A DNA stretch of 64,000 bases from Methylopumilus sp009926035. Lineage in GTDB: Bacteria > Pseudomonadota > Gammaproteobacteria > Burkholderiales > Methylophilaceae. The notes under the pieces are model-generated. The model was not told the origin of the DNA, did not search any database, and saw only the letters and a list, made by a program, of their open reading frames with translations. Made by a program: the position numbers and the translations under genes. The stretch lies in contig JBEANL010000001.1 of assembly GCA_041165405.1 (NCBI GenBank), positions 124,001 through 188,000 of the forward strand, given 5' to 3'. This document shows positions 25,702 through 34,060 of the stretch, piece after piece (position 1 is the stretch's first letter; each line of letters starts with the position of its first letter).

Positions 25702-26457
25702 TTAGGAATGATCTTTGATGAATTTTAGAAGAAGTTCTTTTATATCAATCGATTTATTTAAATCAATCGAGTCACGTAAATAAAGATCATGAGACGAGTC
25801 TGAGTGCATTAATAGGTCATATAAAATAAAAACTTCTCCATCACATCTTTTGCCTGAATGAAATCCAATAGTTGGAATAGATATCTCCTCTGTAATTGTT
25901 TTTGCAATACTTTCAGGCACAGAAGAAAGAACCAGCATATCAATACCAGATCTTTCAAGCGTTTTTGCATCTTCAATAATAGTTTCCAAAGATTTTTTCA
26001 TTGAATAATCAATTTCACTATGGCTCATATTTTTAATACTTTGAGGCATAAATCCAATATGACCACACACTTTAATATCTTTTGCTTTTAAGAATTTGAC
26101 GACGGAAGCCAATGATGCCCCGCCTTCAAGTTTGACCATATCTGCACCAGCTTCAATAAGCGCTAAAGCGTTCTTATAGGCAAGATCATGGGTCTTATAA
26201 GTATTAATTGGGAGATCGCTTATGATAAACGTCGATTTAACTCCTCGTGCTACAGCTTGAGTATGATAAATCATGTCATTTAGTGACACATCATGTGTGT
26301 TGTCGTCGCCCTTAATAAACATGCCCAAAGAATCCCCGACTAAAAGAGCATTTACATTTATGGATTCTAAGAGGCTAGCAAATGAAGCGTCGTAGCAAGT
26401 CAGTATGGTAATTTTCTTGCCACTATTCTTCATGGATTTAAGGGATGTTAAATTCAT
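25702..26457 (-). CDS. panB: 3-methyl-2-oxobutanoate hydroxymethyltransferase
   Basis: PanB uses methylene-tetrahydrofolate to make ketopantoate from 2-oxoisovalerate. The 251-residue TIM-barrel protein has ITILTCYDASFASLLES near 15-31, LLVGDSLGM near 39-47 (metal ligand Asp), GADMVKLEGG near 107, and the GHIGFMPQS motif. The C-terminal part is slightly shorter than the E. coli enzyme (264 residues). Its start overlaps the nucleoside kinase stop by four bases. Confidence 0.96.
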   Translation of the reverse strand: MNLTSLKSMKNSGKKITILTCYDASFASLLESINVNALLVGDSLGMFIKGDDNTHDVSLNDMIYHTQAVARGVKSTFIISDLPINTYKTHDLAYKNALALIEAGADMVKLEGGASLASVVKFLKAKDIKVCGHIGFMPQSIKNMSHSEIDYSMKKSLETIIEDAKTLERSGIDMLVLSSVPESIAKTITEEISIPTIGFHSGKRCDGEVFILYDLLMHSDSSHDLYLRDSIDLNKSIDIKELLLKFIKDHS

Positions 26458-27101
26458 AGCAGTTGTGGATTGAAAAATTCTCGATTACTTTTGATATTCA
26501 TGATTCGTTCAATTAAGAGATCGATAGCATTTTTGTCATTTAGGATGTTTAAATTCTCATTATTAAGAATTAATACAGGCGAGTGGTTATAGCTATGAAA
26601 GTATTGGCTGTATGATTCTGCAATAGTTTCCAGATATTTAGTTGAAATATCCATTTCAAAATCAATATTTCTTTCTTTAATTCTTTTTTCTAGGGTTTCT
26701 ATAGATGTTTGAATATAAATAATTAGATCTGGTTTAGGCGCTTTTAATTGTAAGTGCGAAAAGATTTGGTGATAGAGATTAAATTCCTCTTCATCTAAAT
26801 TAATTTTTGCAAAAATAGGATCTTTTTCAAGAAAAAAGTCTGCAATTATCGATTTTTTAAACATATCTTTTTGTGAAATTTTTTGTATTTGATCAGCCCT
26901 TTGGAAAAGAAAGAATAATTGAGTTGATAAGGCGTATCGCTTCATATCCTCATAAAATTTAGGCAAGAAAGGATTTTTTTCAGCTTTTTCACTTAAAAAA
27001 TTAACCGAAAATCGATCAGCTAAAATTTGTGCAAGCGTAGACTTTCCCGAACCAATCGGACCCTCAACAACAATATAAGGAAATTTATCAAAAATATTCA
27101 T
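26454..27101 (-). CDS. Deoxynucleoside kinase (dGK/dCK family)
   Basis: A 215-residue P-loop kinase with Walker A GPIGSGKST (14-22), FLSEKAEKNPFLPKFYED near 34, the QLFFLFQRADQI region near 60, DFFLEKDPIFAK and a lid-like ERNIDFE. This matches the deoxyadenosine/deoxyguanosine/deoxycytidine kinase family, which salvages deoxynucleosides to 5'-monophosphates. The nucleoside preference cannot be told by eye. It lies between folK and panB with four-base overlaps on both sides, an order known in betaproteobacteria. Confidence 0.88.
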   Translation of the reverse strand: MNIFDKFPYIVVEGPIGSGKSTLAQILADRFSVNFLSEKAEKNPFLPKFYEDMKRYALSTQLFFLFQRADQIQKISQKDMFKKSIIADFFLEKDPIFAKINLDEEEFNLYHQIFSHLQLKAPKPDLIIYIQTSIETLEKRIKERNIDFEMDISTKYLETIAESYSQYFHSYNHSPVLILNNENLNILNDKNAIDLLIERIMNIKSNREFFNPQLL

Positions 27102-27583
27102 AAAGTTATGCGCTTGGCAATATTAGGGTCAAGTTCTTTGGCTATTTTAGCGATATCTCCTATAAGGGGAATAGTAATATTTCCATCAATTTCTTGCAGA
27201 GGGAAAATCACAAAAGCTCGCTCATGCATTCTTGGGTGCGGGATAGTAAGTTCTGGACTATTTATTCTTGCATCTCCATAAAGAAGGATATCCAAATCGA
27301 TTGTTCTTGGTGCATTGGGAAATGAGCGCTCTCTTTTATGCAAATGCTCTATCATTTGAAGCTCAGATAAAAGCTCACGCGGGCTCAATTCTGTTTCAAT
27401 CAGGACCACGGCATTAATAAAATCGGGTTGATTTTTATAACCCAAGGGTAGACTGGAATAGCAACTTGATTTCTTTAAAAGTTTACTTTTAGGCATCATT
27501 GCAATCTCATTAAATGCAGTGAGAACCTGATTGAGTGGATTTGCAAGATTACTTCCTATTGCAATATAAGCTAGAGCATCCAT
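27098..27583 (-). CDS. folK: 6-hydroxymethyl-dihydropterin pyrophosphokinase
   Basis: HPPK transfers pyrophosphate from ATP to hydroxymethyl-dihydropterin in folate synthesis. The 161-residue protein has the opening YIAIGSNLANPL, the signature RTIDLDILLYGDA (about 95-107) with the two magnesium-binding Asp residues, and IPHPRMHERAFVIFPL. It is not fused to other folate enzymes. It follows pcnB by 6 bases; pcnB-folK is a common proteobacterial pair. Confidence 0.96.
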   Translation of the reverse strand: MDALAYIAIGSNLANPLNQVLTAFNEIAMMPKSKLLKKSSCYSSLPLGYKNQPDFINAVVLIETELSPRELLSELQMIEHLHKRERSFPNAPRTIDLDILLYGDARINSPELTIPHPRMHERAFVIFPLQEIDGNITIPLIGDIAKIAKELDPNIAKRITL

Positions 27584-27589
27584 CTTAAA

Positions 27590-28852
27590 TTATTTCCGGG
27601 TAAGTTCTTTAACCATCAATGATTTTTCATGATGATCAGCATCAATAAAATTTGTCCACCATATACCAATACTATGGTCGAGCTCGTTCGATTGGCATCT
27701 TAATAGCATGAAATCATAAGCAGCCCTGAATCTAGGATGAAGCAATAATCGATATATTTTTTTTGGAGATTGATTTTCAAAGCGAGATTGTAATCGCCAT
27801 ATTTCTTTCATCGTGATAGTGAAACGTTTATGAATTGGGAAGAGTTTAATTTGTTTTTCGATTACATCATCAATGGCTTGGTTAAGCCCGGCGATAGAGT
27901 GCTTAAGTTCTATTTTATATTGGTCCCATAATTGATGAACTTGATGCCACAACAAAAATGAAAATAAGAAGCTTGGGTTACAAGATTTATTTTGATTAAT
28001 TCTCAAGTCTGTATTTTTAAGCCCATTTGAAATAAAAAGATCGATCTCTTTTGATTCGGCGTCCGGAGATAAAAAAAACTGCGAGTAGATGTTTTCATTA
28101 CGCATGATTTTATAACTATTTAATCCATGACCGGTTAAGAAAAATTTAATGACTTCATCAAATAATCTTGAATGTGGGATCTCATGAAGCAAGGGAACAA
28201 TTTTTTTGATAGGATTTCTCGAAGAGCTATTAAGAGACATATTAAGTTTTGCACATACACGAAACGCTCTTAATATACGAATGGGATCTTCTTGATAGCG
28301 CTTTTCCGGGTCTCCAATGATCCGAACAATGCCATTTTTAAGATCTTCAAGTCCATCATGAAAATCAACAAGCTTATGATATGTTGGACTGTAAAACATT
28401 GCATTGATGGTGAAGTCGCGTCGCATCGCATCCTCTTCGATTGTTCCGAAGTGGTTATCGTCTTTAATAACAGAGCCATCAGCCTGAGGAATTTGTTTTT
28501 GCTGAGAACGGTAGGTTGAGACCTCAATAACTTCTCGACCGTAGATAACATGAACCAGTTTAAAACGTCTACCAATCATTCTGGAGCGCCTAAATAAATG
28601 ATGTATTTGATCAGGTGTTGCGTTTGTAACGACATCAAAATCTTTAGGTTTAATTCCAAAAAGAAGATCTCTAACAGCCCCACCTACAAGATAAGCTTCA
28701 AAGCCGTTGTCTTCTAAAATTTCTATAGTTTTTATTGCGTGGACACTAATTAAACTGATATCAATATTTTTAAAATCAATTTCAAAATTAGATTTTTTAG
28801 TTTTTTTAAATTTTTTAAAAATGGATTTGAGTATAGGGGGAGCGGATGACAT
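27590..28852 (-). CDS. pcnB: Poly(A) polymerase I
   Basis: PcnB adds poly(A) tails to RNA 3' ends and promotes RNA decay. The 420-residue protein has the nucleotidyltransferase core YLVGGAVRDLLFGIKPKDFD near 54-73, with GG and D-x-D motifs, the RRDFTINAMFY motif near 144 and IRIIGDPEKRYQEDPIRILR-type RNA-binding helices. These features are shared with CCA-adding enzymes. The basic N-terminal extension, length and position beside folK favour PcnB. Confidence 0.93.
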   Translation of the reverse strand: MSSAPPILKSIFKKFKKTKKSNFEIDFKNIDISLISVHAIKTIEILEDNGFEAYLVGGAVRDLLFGIKPKDFDVVTNATPDQIHHLFRRSRMIGRRFKLVHVIYGREVIEVSTYRSQQKQIPQADGSVIKDDNHFGTIEEDAMRRDFTINAMFYSPTYHKLVDFHDGLEDLKNGIVRIIGDPEKRYQEDPIRILRAFRVCAKLNMSLNSSSRNPIKKIVPLLHEIPHSRLFDEVIKFFLTGHGLNSYKIMRNENIYSQFFLSPDAESKEIDLFISNGLKNTDLRINQNKSCNPSFLFSFLLWHQVHQLWDQYKIELKHSIAGLNQAIDDVIEKQIKLFPIHKRFTITMKEIWRLQSRFENQSPKKIYRLLLHPRFRAAYDFMLLRCQSNELDHSIGIWWTNFIDADHHEKSLMVKELTRK

Positions 28853-28867
28853 TAATGGAGATCTATA

Positions 28868-29416
28868 TTAACTAATATTTTTTTTCCAAAAAATATCTTT
28901 AACTTTTTTATGTTTATTAATAACTCTGGCAAGCACAAATAACAAATCTGAGAGCCGATTAATATATTGGAGAGAGTAAGCGTTGATAGGAACTTTGGAA
29001 TTGAGTTTAAATAAGGCTTGCTCAGTTCTTCTGCAAATAGTTCTCGCCATATGACAAAATGCTGCAGCTCTTGAGCCTCCCGGGAGGATAAATTCTTTTA
29101 ATGGTGGCAGGTCTTTGTTGTATGAATTGATGATTTCTTCTAATTCAAGCACATCATTCTTTTGGATAATTTTATACCCTGGCATTGAGATTTCTCCGCC
29201 AAGATTGAATAAATGATGTTGTATAACAGTTAAAATTTTATTAATTTTAGGTGGAAGATTTTCGGTAAGCACAAGGCCGATCATCGAATTGAGTTCATCT
29301 ATTGAACCCAGCGCAACAATGCGATCACTATATTTCTTGGTTTTTGAGCCATCACCCAAGCCAGTAGATCCTTTGTCGCCACTTCTAGTAAATATTTTTG
29401 ATAAACGGTAGCCCAT
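28868..29416 (-). CDS. PduO-type cob(I)alamin adenosyltransferase
   Basis: The enzyme transfers an adenosyl group from ATP to cob(I)alamin, making adenosylcobalamin. Motifs are FTRSGDKGSTGLGDG near the N-terminus, ALGSIDELNSMIG, LPGGSRAAAFCHMARTICRR and NRLSDLLFVLAR. I place the start at ATG 29416 (182 residues), because GAGGA lies 5 bases upstream and a -10 element sits at 29435-29440, inside the longer frame that opens at 29458. It heads the pcnB-folK-pan operon. It suggests use of salvaged vitamin B12. Confidence 0.9.
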   Translation of the reverse strand: MGYRLSKIFTRSGDKGSTGLGDGSKTKKYSDRIVALGSIDELNSMIGLVLTENLPPKINKILTVIQHHLFNLGGEISMPGYKIIQKNDVLELEEIINSYNKDLPPLKEFILPGGSRAAAFCHMARTICRRTEQALFKLNSKVPINAYSLQYINRLSDLLFVLARVINKHKKVKDIFWKKNIS

Positions 29417-29434
29417 AATTTTCCTCTTCAATCT

Positions 29435-29440
29435 ATTGTA
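29435..29440 (-). promoter_or_regulatory. Candidate -10 element for the adenosyltransferase-pcnB operon
   Basis: TACAAT on the minus strand, 18 bases before the ATG at 29416. The -35 region is not convincing. The divergent murI start is 55 bases away, so the region serves both genes. Confidence 0.4.
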
Positions 29441-29494
29441 CATTAAGCTAACTATCATCTATATTTAGATTTGAATAAAACTTAGATTAAGTTC

Positions 29495-30307
29495 ATGACC
29501 CCATCTCAAAATAATCCTATTGGTGTGATTGACTCCGGAGTAGGGGGCATTTCAGTACTTAAGAGTATAAGAGCCCATCTGCCTCATGAAAATTTAATTT
29601 ATGTTGCAGACTCAAAGTTTGCGCCGTATGGAGAAAAATCAAGTGAAGATATTACAGTTCGCGTTTTAACTGTTTTTGATTTTTTAAACAAACAGGAAGT
29701 AAAGTCTGTGGTCGTAGCTTGTAATACAGCAACAGCAGCTTCAATTCAGATAGTCAGAGAAAAATTTGATTACCCAATTTTAGGAATGGAACCAGCGGTG
29801 AAGCCTGCTTCATTAATGTCAAAAAATAAAGTAGTTGGTGTCTTGGCAACTTCAGGTACTTTATTGAGCGCAAAATTCTCAGCGCTATTAGAACACCATG
29901 GTAACGATATTCATTTTATTACGCAGCCTTGTTTTGGCTTAGTGGAGCTTGTTGAGCAAGGCGATACCGAAAGTCCAGAGCTTATTGCGCTTTTAAAAAA
30001 ATACATTGACCCTCTTTTAAAAGAAGAAATTGATACTTTAGTATTGGGATGCACCCACTATTCTTTTTTAAAGACAGCGATTAAGAAATTAATGCCCAAG
30101 TATATTAAGATTGTTGATACAGGAGACGCTGTATCAAATTATTTAAAACATGTATTGATAGAAAAAAATATGTTAAATCAGAATGACAAGCCAGGGACAA
30201 CTGATTTTTGGACTAACAGCTTAGATCAAAACGCTGATAAGGTTATTTCAAAGTTATGGGGCGATAATTCAAAAAGCTTTAATTTCAAAGGCCTTTGGAT
30301 TATTTAA
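29495..30307 (+). CDS. murI: Glutamate racemase
   Basis: MurI makes D-glutamate for peptidoglycan. The 270-residue cofactor-free racemase has IGVIDSGVGGISVL (9-22), YVADSKFAPYGEKS and both catalytic cysteines, Cys76 in VACNTATAAS and Cys186 in LGCTHYSFL. It is divergent from the adenosyltransferase and converges on a 53-residue zinc-finger gene with 6 bases between the stops. Length is normal. Confidence 0.96.
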   Translation: MTPSQNNPIGVIDSGVGGISVLKSIRAHLPHENLIYVADSKFAPYGEKSSEDITVRVLTVFDFLNKQEVKSVVVACNTATAASIQIVREKFDYPILGMEPAVKPASLMSKNKVVGVLATSGTLLSAKFSALLEHHGNDIHFITQPCFGLVELVEQGDTESPELIALLKKYIDPLLKEEIDTLVLGCTHYSFLKTAIKKLMPKYIKIVDTGDAVSNYLKHVLIEKNMLNQNDKPGTTDFWTNSLDQNADKVISKLWGDNSKSFNFKGLWII

Positions 30308-30313
30308 TTTACT

Positions 30314-30475
30314 TTATTTTAATTTGTATGTTGCGCCACAATAGGGGCAAGATACCACGCCAGTTTTTGTAATATCTAAAAATACTCTTGGATGAGATGA
30401 GAATAAATTTTCTTCTTTTGTTGGGCAAAACAAAGGAAGATCTTTTTGATCTACATTTATAATTTTATTATTCAT
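30314..30475 (-). CDS. Small zinc-finger CHCC-domain protein
   Basis: A 53-residue protein. It has the zf-CHCC pattern: Cys17-Pro, then His29 in SSHPRVFLDI, then Cys43-Pro-Tyr-Cys46, matching the four zinc ligands of the family related to mitochondrial complex I subunit NDUFS6. Bacterial copies are often found beside ilvE, and here it starts 3 bases after the ilvE stop, so it is surely cotranscribed. The bacterial function is unknown. Zinc binding and a link to respiratory complexes are family inference. Confidence 0.88.
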   Translation of the reverse strand: MNNKIINVDQKDLPLFCPTKEENLFSSHPRVFLDITKTGVVSCPYCGATYKLK

Positions 30476-30478
30476 GTT

Positions 30479-31411
30479 TTAAACGTAAGTAAGCCATTCT
30501 GCATATTTTTTTGATTTTCCTGTAACTGCATCAAAATAAATACTTTGTAATTCTTTAGTAACTTCTCCGCGCTGGCCTTTACCGATCACCCTTCTATCTA
30601 ATTCTTTAATAGGGGTGACTTCAGCTGCTGTACCTGTGAAAAAAGCTTCATCCGCTGTATAGACCTCATCTCGCGTAATTCTTTTTTCGATCACTGGAAT
30701 TTTTAAGTCATTTGCAATCTGAATGATTGTGTCACGAGTGATGCCTTCTAATGCGCTCGTGAGATCAGGTGTAATGAGTTTGTTATGTTTTACGATAAAT
30801 ATATTTTCACCCGAACCTTCAGTTACAAAACCATTTACATCGAGAAGTAAGGCCTCGTCATAGCCATCTTGACTTGCTTCTTGGTGAGCTAATATCGAAT
30901 TCATATAATTGCCATTTGCTTTAGCTTTACACATAGTGATATTGACATGATGTCTCGAAAAAGAAGACGTTTTTACACGAATGCCATTTTCAAGGGCTTC
31001 TTTACCCATATAAGCACCCCATTCCCATGCTGCAACAATGACGTGTGTTGATAGGGTTTTTGCTGAAATACCCATAGCTTCTGCACCGTAAAATGCCATA
31101 GGTCTGATGTAAGCAGATTCCAGCTTATTTTCTTTAACAGCTTTCTTATGAGCATCCATAATGACATTTTTGTCGTAAGGGATTTTCATTCCAAGAATAT
31201 GTGCAGAATTAAAGAGACGATCTGTATGTTCTTTAAGTCTAAAAATAGCAGTCCCTTCACTTGCTTTATAAGCCCTTACCCCTTCAAAGACGCCCATACC
31301 ATAGTGAAGTGTGTGAGTGAGCACATGAGTCTTTGCATCACGCCAAGGCGTCATTTTATTATCAAACCAAATGTGTCCGTCACGGTCTTCCATTGATGTT
31401 GGGATTGCCAT
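30479..31411 (-). CDS. ilvE: Branched-chain-amino-acid transaminase
   Basis: IlvE interconverts leucine, isoleucine and valine with their 2-oxo acids, using PLP. The 310-residue fold-type IV aminotransferase has GMGVFEGVRAYK near 38, the predicted PLP lysine Lys164 in KANGNY, VTEGSGENIF and ALEGITRDTI for the phosphate cup, and EVYTADEAFFTGTAAEVTPI. An AAGGA ribosome site precedes the ATG. Its upstream gap of 99 bases is shared with the divergent sco1. Confidence 0.95.
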   Translation of the reverse strand: MAIPTSMEDRDGHIWFDNKMTPWRDAKTHVLTHTLHYGMGVFEGVRAYKASEGTAIFRLKEHTDRLFNSAHILGMKIPYDKNVIMDAHKKAVKENKLESAYIRPMAFYGAEAMGISAKTLSTHVIVAAWEWGAYMGKEALENGIRVKTSSFSRHHVNITMCKAKANGNYMNSILAHQEASQDGYDEALLLDVNGFVTEGSGENIFIVKHNKLITPDLTSALEGITRDTIIQIANDLKIPVIEKRITRDEVYTADEAFFTGTAAEVTPIKELDRRVIGKGQRGEVTKELQSIYFDAVTGKSKKYAEWLTYV

Positions 31412-31510
31412 AGTTTTCCTTAAAATTGGTAAATCTTTGTTAAGTTTCTTTGAGGCTTATTGCCATTTATTAACATGATAAAATGAATCGCTTTTATTGA
31501 GAAATATATT

Positions 31511-32086
31511 ATGAAAAAAATTTCACTTTTATTTTTAATCTTCATTTGTCTTGCGTCTTGTCAAAAGTCTCAAGATGAAATTTTTGTAGGCACCGATATC
31601 AGTTCAGCCCATATGAATGCTGCTTTTAAATTACGAGATTTTAATGGGCGTACCCGGACATTAGAAGATTTTCGAGGAAAAGTTATAGTACTTTTTTTTG
31701 GGTTTACTCATTGCCCTGATATATGCCCTACAACCATGACTGATCTTAAAAAAACAATGACTCTCCTCAAAGAGAAAGCTTCTAACGTACAAGTTATTTT
31801 TATAACCTTAGATCCAGCTCGCGATACTGAGGACGTTTTAAAGAAATTTATTCCGACATTCAACAGCTCTTTTCTCGGCCTTACTGGATCAGAGAGTGAT
31901 ATTGATAAGGTCATAAGTCAATTTAAGATTTTTTATAAAAAAGTGGATGATGGAAGTAAAGCTGGCTATACAATCGATCACAGTGCAGGCTTATATGTGA
32001 TCGATAAGCAAGGAAGCATTAAGCTTCACATAAGTCATGGAGAAAAACCTGAAAACATAGCAAGCGACCTTGCGAAGCTTATCTAG
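31511..32086 (+). CDS. SCO1/SenC-family copper chaperone lipoprotein
   Basis: A 191-residue lipoprotein (signal ending LASC, Cys17) with a thioredoxin-like fold. The copper-binding pair is Cys68 and Cys72 (CPDIC), with the third ligand His157 in TIDHSAGLYVID. SCO proteins deliver copper to the CuA centre of cytochrome c oxidase or act as thiol oxidoreductases. No oxidase genes are in the window. TGATAAAAT at 31476-31484 resembles an extended -10 element. Its stop interlocks with that of the convergent metalloprotease gene in the sequence CTAG. Confidence 0.93.
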   Translation: MKKISLLFLIFICLASCQKSQDEIFVGTDISSAHMNAAFKLRDFNGRTRTLEDFRGKVIVLFFGFTHCPDICPTTMTDLKKTMTLLKEKASNVQVIFITLDPARDTEDVLKKFIPTFNSSFLGLTGSESDIDKVISQFKIFYKKVDDGSKAGYTIDHSAGLYVIDKQGSIKLHISHGEKPENIASDLAKLI

Positions 32087-32805
32087 CCAATAAGGTATAA
32101 GTCGCTTGAGAGAGTTTTAAGTTCTTTTTCTGATGAGCGATATTCAGGAAGTACTTTTTCTACTTCTTCCCAAAAGCGATTTGAATGATTCATTTCTTTG
32201 AGGTGAGCCAATTCATGACAGATTACATAATTAATAATATGCGGTGGTGCTTGAATTAGCCTCCAATTAAGCCTAATTTCTTTTTTAGAGTTACAACTTC
32301 CCCATCGAGATTTTGCATTTGACAGATACACGTTAGAAGGATGCACATTTAGTTTTACGCTAAATACCTCAACCCTTCGAACAAAATCTTTTAATGCTTT
32401 TTCTTTTAGCCATTTTGATACAAGCTTGGCAGAATAGGTTTGATCATGCAGGCGATTTGTGTCGACATGAAGTATATCTTTGTCTTGGAGAACCGAATTT
32501 GTTTTGCTTGTCTTGAGACTAAGAATAACTTTATTACCTAAAATGTGAATTAATTCACCTGTTTTCCAGTTAATTTTCTTTTTTTTGCTTAATTGAAGAG
32601 AGAGTTTTTCTTGAATCCAGTCAAGTTTTGGCGCAATAAGCTCTTCAATGCGAGATCTAGGGATAAGAATTGGTGCATGAATGACAAGGCCATCATGATC
32701 GACTTTTAAACCAATCGTTCTTCGATTTCTTCTTTTGAGGAGATATTTAATTTTTTTACCACTAGGTAAAAAAAGCTCAAGATTGGTAGGTTTTAAATTA
32801 ATCAT
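32083..32805 (-). CDS. YgjP/DUF45-type metallopeptidase
   Basis: A 240-residue zinc metallopeptidase of the YgjP-like (DUF45, M48-related) family. The zinc motif is HELAH (197-201), with a third ligand at His207 in KEMNHSNRFW, preceded by the family sequence SRWGSCNSKKEIRLNWRLI. No signal peptide is visible, so it is probably cytoplasmic. Its substrate is unknown. It overlaps plsC by 8 bases and is the last gene of the long minus-strand cluster. Confidence 0.9.
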   Translation of the reverse strand: MINLKPTNLELFLPSGKKIKYLLKRRNRRTIGLKVDHDGLVIHAPILIPRSRIEELIAPKLDWIQEKLSLQLSKKKKINWKTGELIHILGNKVILSLKTSKTNSVLQDKDILHVDTNRLHDQTYSAKLVSKWLKEKALKDFVRRVEVFSVKLNVHPSNVYLSNAKSRWGSCNSKKEIRLNWRLIQAPPHIINYVICHELAHLKEMNHSNRFWEEVEKVLPEYRSSEKELKTLSSDLYLIG

Positions 32806-33505
32806 TTAAATATAAAACCTCTTTTTCAATCCAATTTTCAGTAAGCTTAATAATTTCATCAGGCCCCTTATTTTTTACATCAATGGGCTTGCCGATGCTA
32901 ACTTGAATTGTTCCCGGTTTTTTTAGAATTGAATTTTTTGGCCAAAATAAACCTGCATTATGAGCAACGGGAATAACTTGTGTGTTTGTTTTTGAAGCTA
33001 CCCAAGCACCACCAATATGGTATTTACCTTTTTGTCCAGGCTGAGTTCGCGTACCTTCAGGAAACATAACAATCCAAAAACCTTTTTTAAGTCGATCGAG
33101 GCCTTGAGTAAGAATTTGTTCTAGAGATTTTCGTCCTGCATTGCGATTAATGGCGATCGGGGAAGTCATTGCTAAACCCCATCCGAAAAATGGAACCCAC
33201 AATAATTCTTGTTTTAGAACCCAAACTTGAGGAGGAAAGATTTTCTGAAAAGCAAGAGTTTCCCATGCTGATTGATGTTTGGAAAGTACAATCGATGCTG
33301 TAGAACCTATGTTTTGCTCCCCTTTGACAACAAAATTTAGATTACAGGAAATTCGAAGCCAATATAGCATTGTTTTTGCCCAAATTGAAATAAATTTATA
33401 TCTTGCAATAGGCGAAAAGGGAAATGTAAGTAAGGATACCAAGGTAAATGGAATAGTAAAAATCCACATACCAACTAGAAAAATAATAGATCTTAAATAA
33501 AGCAT
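32798..33505 (-). CDS. plsC: 1-acylglycerol-3-phosphate O-acyltransferase
   Basis: PlsC adds the second acyl chain to lysophosphatidic acid to make phosphatidic acid. The 235-residue membrane protein has an N-terminal hydrophobic segment, the catalytic box SKHQSAWETLAF (His77), a second block with INRNAGR near 138, and the FPEGTRTQPGQKGKY motif that binds the glycerol-phosphate group. KHQSxWE rather than NHxxxxD is common in proteobacterial homologues. It follows gmhB by 9 bases. Confidence 0.93.
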   Translation of the reverse strand: MLYLRSIIFLVGMWIFTIPFTLVSLLTFPFSPIARYKFISIWAKTMLYWLRISCNLNFVVKGEQNIGSTASIVLSKHQSAWETLAFQKIFPPQVWVLKQELLWVPFFGWGLAMTSPIAINRNAGRKSLEQILTQGLDRLKKGFWIVMFPEGTRTQPGQKGKYHIGGAWVASKTNTQVIPVAHNAGLFWPKNSILKKPGTIQVSIGKPIDVKNKGPDEIIKLTENWIEKEVLYLND

Positions 33506-33514
33506 TATTTTAAA

Positions 33515-34057
33515 TTAAGCGTACTCCGTAATAATTCTTTGTGTCGCCTCTGCGAGATTTTCACAGATCCAGGTATTCTTGGGTAGTCCACCTTTAGCAA
33601 GCGTTTCTTCACCTTTACCTGTTTTAACAAGTATAGGTTGGACACCGACTGCATCAAAGGCTTCGAGATCTCTTAGGGAGTCTCCTATACCTGGCACTTT
33701 TTTTAAATCAATCCCAAATCGATGGGCAATTTCTTTTAACATACCTGGTTTTGGTTTGCGACATTCACAACTCTCTTCGGCTCGATGAGGGCAAAAAAAG
33801 ATAGCGTCAACATGACCACCCTGTTGGGAAAGTAATTTAAACATTTTTTCATGTATAAGATTGAGCGTAGATACGTCAAAGAGACCTCGGCTAATTCCTG
33901 ATTGATTGGTGGCTATGACAACTTTAAAGCCAGATTGGTTTAGAAGCGCAATTGACTCTAGGCTGTCTTGAATAGGGATCCATTCATTAGGCGTTTTAAT
34001 AAAATTTACGCTGTCTTCATTGATTACGCCATCTCTATCTAAAATGACTAATTTCAT
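33515..34057 (-). CDS. gmhB: D-glycero-beta-D-manno-heptose-1,7-bisphosphate 7-phosphatase
   Basis: GmhB removes the 7-phosphate in the ADP-heptose pathway for the lipopolysaccharide core. The 180-residue HAD phosphatase has DRDGVINED with Asp7 and Asp9, ATNQSGISRG, and a zinc-loop CPHRAEESCECRKPKPGM that is diagnostic of GmhB and related HisB-type enzymes. GIGDSLRDLEA supplies the late motif. It lies between glyS and plsC, an order found in other betaproteobacteria. Confidence 0.94.
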   Translation of the reverse strand: MKLVILDRDGVINEDSVNFIKTPNEWIPIQDSLESIALLNQSGFKVVIATNQSGISRGLFDVSTLNLIHEKMFKLLSQQGGHVDAIFFCPHRAEESCECRKPKPGMLKEIAHRFGIDLKKVPGIGDSLRDLEAFDAVGVQPILVKTGKGEETLAKGGLPKNTWICENLAEATQRIITEYA

Positions 34058-34060
34058 AAT

